Below, piece after piece: positions 1 to 5,090 of a DNA stretch of 5,090 nt (position 1 is the stretch's first letter; every line of letters starts with the position of its first letter). The notes beneath the pieces were generated by a model, which did not search any database, was not told the DNA's origin, and saw nothing but the letters and a program-made list of their open reading frames with translations. Source of the stretch: a bacterium (GTDB lineage: Bacteria; Arandabacterota; Arandabacteria; Arandabacterales; Arandabacteraceae); NCBI GenBank assembly GCA_029933125.1, contig JAOZOU010000040.1:1-5090 (forward strand), given 5' to 3'. The position numbers and the translations under genes are program-made.

Positions 1-19
1 AGACACCTATACGACAGCG

Positions 20-48
20 TTGACTTGATCCGTCGACCGTGGTATAGT
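20..48 (+). promoter_or_regulatory. Sigma70-like promoter with extended -10, upstream of the propeller gene
   Basis: The -35 box TTGACT lies at 20-25 and the -10 box TATAGT at 43-48, separated by 17 nt. A TGn extension (TGG, 40-42) sits directly before the -10. Each hexamer differs from the bacterial consensus at one position. Transcription would start near 55, leaving a leader of about 209 nt before the GTG at 264. The match is seen in the sequence; that it drives the gene at 264 is inferred from orientation and the lack of another gene between them. Confidence 0.6.
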
Positions 49-54
49 ATTCAA

Positions 55-263
55 CGCAGCATGTGGAGCGTCGGTCGCGGTGAAGGAGAGCTGCTACTGC
101 ATTGCACACGGCAACATATTTAAGCTTGCGTGAAATAGCTGTCCACCGCGCAGCGTTGTACTTGCCACCAGCAGCCTCCCGGATATTCCCGCTGAACGCT
201 TCTTAAGGCAACCCATACCGGTACACAAGGGGGGATCACGATGACAAGGATTGGCACAGCTTT
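55..263 (+). other. Long 5' leader, no gene recognised
   Basis: This stretch runs from the predicted transcription start to the start codon of the secreted protein. I see no convincing gene, terminator or known riboswitch in it. It holds a perfect 8-bp palindrome TACCGGTA (216-223), a weak long-range pairing AGCGTT (152-157) with AACGCT (195-200), and a purine-rich AGGGGG (228-233) placed 7 nt before an ATG at 241. That ATG opens only a 17-codon frame ending in TAG at 292-294, overlapping the next gene out of frame. Confidence 0.35.
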
Positions 264-3092
264 GTGCGCAGGATTGCATGCAGAAGAGCTGTAGTGACCG
301 GGATTTCAGCCCTGATTCTCCTTGTTGTTCTCTCAGCGAACACCTATGCCGATTGGCTATTTGACTGGCGACTTACGTCTGACGAATCGGAATCCCGGCT
401 CTGTAACAACGCCTGGTGTGTCGGATGCGACGATTCTGGAAATGTCCATGTTGTCTGGTCAGACAACCGCGACGGCAACTACGAGATATACTACAAGCTA
501 TTTGACGGGACCAGCTGGAACGCGCCCTTCCGGCTGACATATGCCAATGAGATCTCTGACTGTCCTTCAGTAGCAATCGATCCAGGCGGCACGGTACACG
601 TCGTATGGAGGGATTATCGTGACGGCAATCCCGAGATCTACTACAAGAAGTACTATCTCGGTAAGTGGCGTGCGGACAAACGCCTGACGGATGATCCCAA
701 GTTTTCCGGCTACCCGTCACTTGCGATTGGGAAAGATGGTAAGCGCCACCTGGTCTGGTGTGACTATCGTGATGGAAACGCCGAAGTCTATTACAAGATG
801 CACGACGGTACGTCCTGGGGGACAGACCTTCGCCTGACCAGCAGCCCAAGTTTCTCAGAATTCCCTTCGGTGGCTGTCGACACCAGCGGCAATGCGCATG
901 TCGTCTGGCAGGACTACAGAGATGGAAACTACGAGATTTACTACAAGACAGGCGCCGGCACAATGTGGAGCTCAGACGAGCGGCTTACCGATGATCCGGG
1001 TTTGTCACAACATCCGTCGGTTGCTGTTGATCGGAGCGGAAATGTCCACGTGGTCTGGCAAGACAACAGAGACGGAAATTTCGAAATCTACTACAAGGTC
1101 TATGACGGGGTCACGTGGAGTTCCGATGAGCGCCTGACCAATGATGCCGCCTCTTCAACCTATCCAACAATAGCCGTTGATACGACTGGAAAGGTGTACG
1201 TAGTCTGGCAAGATGATCGCGATGGCAACTATGAGCTGTACTGTAAGACCTATGATGGTACAAGCTGGAGTCTCGATCAGCGAGTAACCACCTCTGATGG
1301 GGACTCCCAGCACCCGGTAGCAGGTATTGACCGGACTGGAAATGTTCACCTCGTTTGGCAGGATGATAGAGACGGAAACAACGAAATCTATTGGAAGGAG
1401 TACTACAGTGGAACGGTTCCCACTCCTGAGATAGCCTCAATTGAACCTGCCAGCTACTTTCGTGATGAAACAGTCTTCATTACAAATCTGTCAGGAAGCG
1501 GCTTTATTTTCCCGGATTCGGTCTGGCTGGTTCGCCCTGGCGAATCGAGAATGGTTGCGTATGGACTCAGGGTGGAATCATCTGAAAAGATCGTTTGTGC
1601 AATCGATCTTGACAGTACAGCTGCTGGCTACTGGGATGTCGTGGTCAAGAACCCGGGGGGTAAGCAAGACACCCTCCCAGAAGGTTTCTATGTTATTCCG
1701 GCCTCGTCATGGAGTGAGGACATAAGAGTATCCTATGACGCCGGGGTCTCCAGAACATCTTCGTGCAACGCCTGGTGTGTCGCATGCGACACTGCCGGCA
1801 ATGTTCATATCGTGTGGGAGGACGAACGAGATGGGCTCACCGAACTCTACTACAGGATGTTTGATGGTGAGAACTGGAGTCCCGAACAGCGTCTCACCAA
1901 CAAGCTGGATGGACACTCACGAAATCCGAACCTCGTTGCAGACGCCTGGGGGAATCTCCACCTGGTCTGGGATGACTCGAGGTATGGAAACCCAGAGATA
2001 TGTTACATGAAATACAATGGTGTAGACTGGGAGACCCCCGTACGCCTGACAGTTCAAAGTGCCGTTTCCGAGAAACCATGCGTAACAGTCGATACCTACG
2101 GCAATGTTCATGTGGTCTGGTCTGACTACCGAGATGGTGCGGAACTTTATCATAAGATATATGATGGCACGAGCTGGAGCGGGGACGAGCGTGTGACCTG
2201 GACTGATGACTTCGCAACAGCTCCGTCAATAGCTGCTGACGCGGACGGCAATCTGCACCTGGTGTGGGCAGGGGTTGGCGGAAGTAAAGCACAGATACAT
2301 TACAAGATGTACGATGGTTCGAACTGGGATATCTACGATCAGGCACTGACACAGATAATGGGGTTCGCCCTGTGCCCAAGCATAGCGGTGGATTCCAGCG
2401 GCAGAATCCATGTTGTTTGGAAAGACGACCGGGATGGAACGTACCGACTCTACCACAAGATTTATGACGGCATTTCCTGGACTACCGATGAACTTGTGAC
2501 TTTCGGTAGCAGCTCCATCTACTGGAAGTCAATTGCAGCTGACCGCAACGGTAACATTCACCTTGTCTACATTGACATAGCCGATGGGCATCCCGAGCTT
2601 TTCTACAAGATGTATAACGGCTTCGCATGGAGCACTCGTAAGCGTCTGACTTTTGGCGGTGTTAGTCTTTCCCGTTCATCCATTACCGTGGATCGAGATG
2701 GCGATATCCATGTCGTCTGGACGGAGGGTCGGGATGGGAATCAGGAAGTTTACTATAAGTTTAGGCATCCAGTAGCTGAGCCAGCAAGTGTGAATGTTCC
2801 TGTCATACCTCACGCATCCCTTGTGCTCAGAAGCATAAGACCCAATCCGACAAGTTCGCTCGCCAGCATAGTCTTCAAACTCAGATCTAGCCAGGAAATC
2901 AGACTCACAGTTCACGATGTCAGGGGGAGATTGGTTTGGCATCAGACTATCACCGACCTTGAACCCGGAACTCACACCATTCTCTGGAATCCCGAGGATG
3001 TCCATGGGATGCCCCTGTCGCCCGGCATTTACTTCGTCAGGATTGCATCCGGGAGCGAGCGGTTCTCAGCGAAGCTGGTGATTCTAAGGTGA
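264..3092 (+). CDS. Secreted double beta-propeller-like protein with IPT/TIG domain and T9SS-type C-terminal tail
   Basis: This is a 942-residue exported protein, most likely a cell-surface or extracellular binding protein. Residues 1-29 form a signal peptide: arginines at 2, 3, 7 and 8, a hydrophobic core at about 10-24, and a probable cut after T-Y-A (29). Residues 36-385 hold seven repeats of about 50 residues with the core VHVVWxDxRDGNxEIYYK and YDGxSW. Residues 386-477 resemble an IPT/TIG Ig-like domain (IxSIEP at the start, VVKNPGG and GFYV at the end). Residues 488-834 hold seven more, less regular repeats. Residues 853-942 are a FlgD-Ig/T9SS type A-like tail (RPNPTS at 859-864, HDVRGRLV at 884-891, SPGIYFVRI at 919-927, KLVILR at the end). 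Seven repeats of this size suggest a seven-bladed propeller each, but the fold is inferred. Such proteins are often labelled sialidase or BNR-like; I see no canonical Asp-box or FRIP motif, so no enzyme function is claimed. GTG at 264 is the first start after the in-frame stop at 204-206; its ribosome site (AAGGA, 246-250) is 13 nt away and weak. GTG at 294 is an alternative. Confidence 0.9.
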   Translation: MRRIACRRAVVTGISALILLVVLSANTYADWLFDWRLTSDESESRLCNNAWCVGCDDSGNVHVVWSDNRDGNYEIYYKLFDGTSWNAPFRLTYANEISDCPSVAIDPGGTVHVVWRDYRDGNPEIYYKKYYLGKWRADKRLTDDPKFSGYPSLAIGKDGKRHLVWCDYRDGNAEVYYKMHDGTSWGTDLRLTSSPSFSEFPSVAVDTSGNAHVVWQDYRDGNYEIYYKTGAGTMWSSDERLTDDPGLSQHPSVAVDRSGNVHVVWQDNRDGNFEIYYKVYDGVTWSSDERLTNDAASSTYPTIAVDTTGKVYVVWQDDRDGNYELYCKTYDGTSWSLDQRVTTSDGDSQHPVAGIDRTGNVHLVWQDDRDGNNEIYWKEYYSGTVPTPEIASIEPASYFRDETVFITNLSGSGFIFPDSVWLVRPGESRMVAYGLRVESSEKIVCAIDLDSTAAGYWDVVVKNPGGKQDTLPEGFYVIPASSWSEDIRVSYDAGVSRTSSCNAWCVACDTAGNVHIVWEDERDGLTELYYRMFDGENWSPEQRLTNKLDGHSRNPNLVADAWGNLHLVWDDSRYGNPEICYMKYNGVDWETPVRLTVQSAVSEKPCVTVDTYGNVHVVWSDYRDGAELYHKIYDGTSWSGDERVTWTDDFATAPSIAADADGNLHLVWAGVGGSKAQIHYKMYDGSNWDIYDQALTQIMGFALCPSIAVDSSGRIHVVWKDDRDGTYRLYHKIYDGISWTTDELVTFGSSSIYWKSIAADRNGNIHLVYIDIADGHPELFYKMYNGFAWSTRKRLTFGGVSLSRSSITVDRDGDIHVVWTEGRDGNQEVYYKFRHPVAEPASVNVPVIPHASLVLRSIRPNPTSSLASIVFKLRSSQEIRLTVHDVRGRLVWHQTITDLEPGTHTILWNPEDVHGMPLSPGIYFVRIASGSERFSAKLVILR
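369..1418 (+). repeat. First seven-repeat propeller-like array (150-bp coding repeats)
   Basis: Seven tandem repeats encode blades in residues 36-385 of the secreted protein. The VHVVW-type strand begins at residues 61, 111, 161, 211, 261, 311 and 361, an exact 50-residue (150-bp) period without indels. All seven units keep RDGN followed by a (E)(I/V/L)Y(Y/C/W)K strand, and most are followed by a DGxxW turn and an (R/Q)(L/V)T strand. At DNA level the units differ by many synonymous changes, so the copies are not recent. Confidence 0.85.
1725..2765 (+). repeat. Second, more divergent seven-repeat propeller-like array
   Basis: Seven repeats span residues 488-834. The HVVW-like strand begins at residues 514, 565, 615, 664, 715, 765 and 815, so spacings are 51, 50, 49, 51, 50 and 50. 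The RDG turn is lost or altered in units 2 (RYGN), 4 (GGSK) and 6 (IADG). Unit 1 shares the unusual N-A-W-C-V-x-C-D strand with unit 1 of the first array, which points to duplication of a whole propeller. Confidence 0.8.
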
Positions 3093-3311
3093 GGGCTATG
3101 CAAAGTCCTTCGAATCGAGTATAGGCAGTGGGTACAGTCGAGATCTAATGGCACCTTACATATCTGCTGCAATAGCAAGGAGTTATGGCTGCGTGGACTG
3201 AATGTCCCAGATGGAGCCACGAGCCCTCCCTTGTATGCTCGAGATGGCTTGACTTTCCTTATTCATCCTTCGTACTCCCTTACCCATTGCCTATGGACAA
3301 ATTGCGCTGGC

Positions 3312-3340
3312 TTGACTCGGGACGGCAGGTGCCATAAAAT
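3312..3340 (+). promoter_or_regulatory. Sigma70-like promoter for the JAMM protease gene
   Basis: TTGACT at 3312-3317 and TAAAAT at 3335-3340 are 17 nt apart. Transcription would begin near 3347, right at the ribosome site and about 13 nt before the ATG at 3360. This rules out the upstream TTG at 3231 for this transcript and suggests that the gene is transcribed independently of the propeller gene. The boxes are seen; activity is inferred. Confidence 0.6.
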
Positions 3341-3346
3341 CGTAGC

Positions 3347-3351
3347 GGAGG
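3347..3351 (+). promoter_or_regulatory. Ribosome binding site deciding the JAMM gene start
   Basis: GGAGG at 3347-3351 is followed by 8 nt and then ATG at 3360. This is a textbook Shine-Dalgarno site and spacing. The longer reading frame would begin with a TTG at 3231 that has no purine-rich site before it (the bases there are GAGCCCTCCC), so 3360 is the better start. Confidence 0.75.
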
Positions 3352-3359
3352 ACAGGGAG

Positions 3360-4415
3360 ATGGCATTACCCAGATATACTCGATTGGCTCGCGCTTATGA
3401 GGAGACTGTTGACGCTCATCTTGAACGCACCTATGGGAATCGGCGCCATAAGCGATTGCGAACTCACCTCATGCGATGTCTGCTCACAACCCTTCTTAGT
3501 GGGCAGGCGCCTGATTCGGATAACCTCACCAGCCACTTGAGATCCCATCTCAACCGGCTCGAACGCCAACTGGCACAAGACGACTACCGACTGTCCAAGG
3601 CCTGGTATGAAACCAAGATCTATGGCGCAAGCCAGAATACAGTGGCCTCAAGGTGGCAAATAAATCGACGCGACCTGAGGATGCTTGAACAGCTCTGGAG
3701 CGATACGGGTTATGAGGCAGATGAGTACACAAAGCTCCTGGCGAAGGTTGAACCAGACTGGCCATTTGACGTCGATGAAAGACACGAGGAGCTGGTGATC
3801 TGGCTTGACGACCGTGCAATTGAGGATATCGTACTTGTCGCCCTCGAAGCCTACATCGTTCCGCGCAAAGGTGTGAAGTTCACGGAGACCTATGGAATTT
3901 GCTTTGGCTCAACCAAGACTACAGATCGCGAACGTCCCGCGAGTGGGCGCTACGCTTTGCGTCACATTGATATCCGAAGTGTTCATATCCAATTGCGCGC
4001 CGTTGGGTTTTCCAACAAAGTAACCTACGATCTCAGAAGCCTTGAGACGCAAATGGCAGTTGCGACGCATCTATTTCCCCAGCTCGATATTGTGGGCGAC
4101 TTTCATACCCACCCCTATGAAACCGCTGAGGAGCTGAGGGAGGTTAAGGGCTGGCGTTACAGTAGCGGTGATGAAGCAGGCATTGCCGAGTGGGTCAAGC
4201 CGCTTAAGCACATGGGCTATCATCCAAGGACTTCACTGATTGTGGGTATCGCTGAAGGGACCAAGCGCATTAGCCGCCCTGGCAGATTCAAGCCCAATGT
4301 CGTGAGATTCTCAGTAAGCAAATACCACTTTTATATCGCGTGCTATCGAATCGTTGGCAACAGATACTCCGACAAACACATCACACTCAACGCCGTAGCC
4401 CTACCCGGCCTATAA
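3360..4415 (+). CDS. JAMM/MPN+ (JAB) domain metalloprotease-like protein with unrecognised N-terminal region
   Basis: This is a 351-residue protein, probably cytosolic since there is no signal peptide or membrane segment. Residues about 165-300 match the JAMM/MPN+ fold: E176 in TETYGICFG (the usual E-x-x-G-(I/L)-x-x-G strand), then DFHTHP with H249 and H251, then S268-S-G-D271, and a hydrophobic SLIVGI strand (292-297). These are the expected zinc ligands (two His, one Asp), the catalytic Glu and the Ser of an isopeptidase-type metalloprotease. The gap between HTHP and SxxD is 15 residues, longer than the 6-8 usual in JAMM proteins, so there is an insertion. Residues 1-85 are basic and probably helical, and 89-112 (NTVASRW..NRRDLRML) could be a helix-turn-helix; I do not recognise this part. 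The gene has its own promoter and ribosome site. No E1, E2 or ubiquitin-like partner is nearby, so the substrate is unknown. The JAMM assignment is fairly sure; any role in tag removal, sulfur-carrier processing or defence is inference. Confidence 0.85.
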   Translation: MALPRYTRLARAYEETVDAHLERTYGNRRHKRLRTHLMRCLLTTLLSGQAPDSDNLTSHLRSHLNRLERQLAQDDYRLSKAWYETKIYGASQNTVASRWQINRRDLRMLEQLWSDTGYEADEYTKLLAKVEPDWPFDVDERHEELVIWLDDRAIEDIVLVALEAYIVPRKGVKFTETYGICFGSTKTTDRERPASGRYALRHIDIRSVHIQLRAVGFSNKVTYDLRSLETQMAVATHLFPQLDIVGDFHTHPYETAEELREVKGWRYSSGDEAGIAEWVKPLKHMGYHPRTSLIVGIAEGTKRISRPGRFKPNVVRFSVSKYHFYIACYRIVGNRYSDKHITLNAVALPGL

Positions 4416-4451
4416 AAAGGGGTCGGAGCTAAAAACGTGCATTCCGACCCC
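4414..4451 (-). terminator. Hairpin terminator for the minus-strand gene, possibly a REP-like palindrome
   Basis: A perfect 9-bp stem pairs GGGGTCGGA (4419-4427) with TCCGACCCC (4443-4451) around a 15-nt loop. On the minus strand it is followed by TTTTT (complement of 4414-4418), the layout of an intrinsic terminator for the gene ending at 4488. On the plus strand there is no T-run after the stem, so termination of the JAMM transcript there would be weaker. The A-run overlaps the JAMM stop codon (4413-4415). The loop is large for a terminator, and the sequence may instead be a dispersed palindromic element. Confidence 0.6.
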
Positions 4452-4487
4452 CGAGATTCGAAGCAAACCTCTATCGAATGCTCAAGA

Positions 4488-5090
4488 CTACCGCGATATC
4501 ACAATCTTGCGAGTCGTACTCTCTCTTCCAAGCCGCAGATTGACAAAGTAGATCCCACTCGGTACCTGCCCTGCCGGACTCAAACCAACACTATGATAAC
4601 CAGCACTGTAGCGCCCCTCTGCCAGCGTAGCAACCAGCCGCCCTGAAACATCATAGAGCGTGATCTCCACATCGCCATCAACTGGTATGCCAAAGCGCAC
4701 TGTCGCATGCTCCATGACCGGATTGGGCTTGATCGCTGCTATCACAACCCCAGTGGGTATCTCAACCCCACTCAGTCCAGCCACAGGATCGTAGATCTCA
4801 AAGTCAGCATCACTCTCATCCTCACCACTGTTGCCACTACCATCATAAGCGATAACCTTCACGCGTGCCTGTGTTGTTGCTTCTGCATCAACTGTCCAGG
4901 TATAGACCCCATCGTTCGTCTCACCTGTGGCTATGGTATCAGTGAAGGTGGCTCCGCCGTCGTGTGACAGGAGGATATCAATTGAGGTCACATCTATATT
5001 GTCAGTGGCCGTCCACGTGATGTCATAGCTCGAGCCTATATCCCAGACCTCACCACCATTGGGTACCGACACCGTCACTTGTGGCGCATC
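4488..5090 (-). CDS. Secreted protein, C-terminal part: PNGGE-type Ig-like domain plus T9SS-type tail (5' end outside window)
   Basis: The frame is open to the window edge, so only the last 200 residues and the TAG stop are seen. A GTG at 5078 lies inside the first domain and is not a credible start. In fragment numbering, residues 5-100 form an Ig-like domain of the kind that begins VxVxxPNGGExW (PNGGEVW at 10-16), with ITWTATD (24-30), a LLSHDGGATF strand (40-49), YTWTV (63-67) and ARVKVIAYD (75-83). This resembles the Ser-Thr-rich GPI-anchor/Kre9-like domain family that is common in bacterial surface proteins. Residues 110-200 are a FlgD-Ig/T9SS type A-like sorting tail: IKPNP (120-124), LYDVSGRLVATL (145-156), VPSGIYFVNL (176-185) and KIVISR at the end. 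The catalytic or binding domain, if any, is upstream of the window. The gene converges on the JAMM gene, 72 nt apart, with the hairpin between them. Confidence 0.85.
   Translation of the reverse strand, partial: DAPQVTVSVPNGGEVWDIGSSYDITWTATDNIDVTSIDILLSHDGGATFTDTIATGETNDGVYTWTVDAEATTQARVKVIAYDGSGNSGEDESDADFEIYDPVAGLSGVEIPTGVVIAAIKPNPVMEHATVRFGIPVDGDVEITLYDVSGRLVATLAEGRYSAGYHSVGLSPAGQVPSGIYFVNLRLGRESTTRKIVISR

Noticed and set aside
61-123. 20-codon ORF starting at ATG 61, just after the promoter
   Set aside because: It has no ribosome site and no recognisable sequence; chance expectation is high.
417-428. CVGC as a c-type heme site
   Set aside because: A heme c site needs CxxCH; here the residue after the second Cys is Asp in both arrays.
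373-963. Minus-strand open frame of 196 codons inside the propeller gene
   Set aside because: It is Arg/Ser/Cys/His-rich, follows the 150-bp repeat rhythm of the plus strand, and has no domain sense. It is a shadow of the coding repeats, as are 1111-1440, 1894-2379 and 2676-3005 on the same strand.
369-1418. Regular 150-bp repeats as a CRISPR or satellite array
   Set aside because: The repeats are in frame, coding, diverge synonymously and encode one continuous secreted protein.
264-3092. Calling the propeller protein a sialidase
   Set aside because: The units only loosely resemble Asp-boxes (D-x-x-G then W), the S-x-D-x-G-x-T-W pattern is not present, and no FRIP motif or catalytic set is visible.
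3091-3228. Inverted repeat GAGGGCT / AGCCCTC as a terminator after the propeller gene
   Set aside because: The arms are about 124 nt apart, the first overlaps the stop codon, and no T-run follows. I see no intrinsic terminator for this gene on the plus strand.
3231-3359. 43-residue N-terminal extension of the JAMM protein starting at TTG 3231
   Set aside because: There is no ribosome site before the TTG, and a good promoter and GGAGG site lie inside this stretch just before ATG 3360.
4437-4967. Plus-strand frames at 4437-4646 and 4707-4967
   Set aside because: They lie antisense to the clear sorting-tail gene, lack ribosome sites, and show no domain features.

Overview
The window carries two secreted surface-type proteins around one cytosolic metalloprotease-like gene. 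Both secreted proteins end in a beta-rich tail of the type IX secretion (T9SS type A) / FlgD-Ig-like kind, with the pattern PNP...DVxGRLV...PxGIYFVxL...K(I/L)VI(S/L)R. Such tails are typical of Bacteroidetes/FCB-group bacteria and related candidate phyla (for example Zixibacteria-, Eisenbacteria-, Latescibacteria- or WOR-3-like lineages). GC content looks moderate by eye. I cannot name the organism more closely, and no rRNA, tRNA, CRISPR array or insertion-sequence transposase is visible.

Layout. Positions 1-263 hold a very good sigma70-like promoter (TTGACT, 17 nt, extended -10 TATAGT) and a leader of about 209 nt. Positions 264-3092 (+) encode a 942-residue exported protein: signal peptide, a seven-repeat beta-propeller-like array, an IPT/TIG-like domain, a second seven-repeat array, and the sorting-type tail. 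Positions 3093-3359 are intergenic and end in a second TTGACT-17-TAAAAT promoter with a Shine-Dalgarno site. Positions 3360-4415 (+) encode a 351-residue protein with a JAMM/MPN+ (JAB) zinc metalloprotease signature behind an unrecognised helical N-terminal region. Positions 4414-4451 form a GGGGTCGGA/TCCGACCCC hairpin, which is a terminator for the minus strand and possibly a REP-like palindrome. Positions 4488-5090 (-) are the 3' end of a third gene, a secreted protein with a PNGGE-type Ig-like domain and another sorting-type tail, whose 5' part lies outside the window.

How they fit together. The two secreted proteins are probably cargo of the same export route and act at or outside the cell surface as binding or structural proteins; neither shows an enzyme active site. 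The JAMM gene has its own promoter, sits between them, and has no visible link to them. JAMM proteins in bacteria remove ubiquitin-like tags, act in sulfur-carrier pathways, or belong to defence operons, but no E1, E2, ubiquitin-like or nucleotidyltransferase gene is in view, so its role stays open. It is the most interesting gene in the window.
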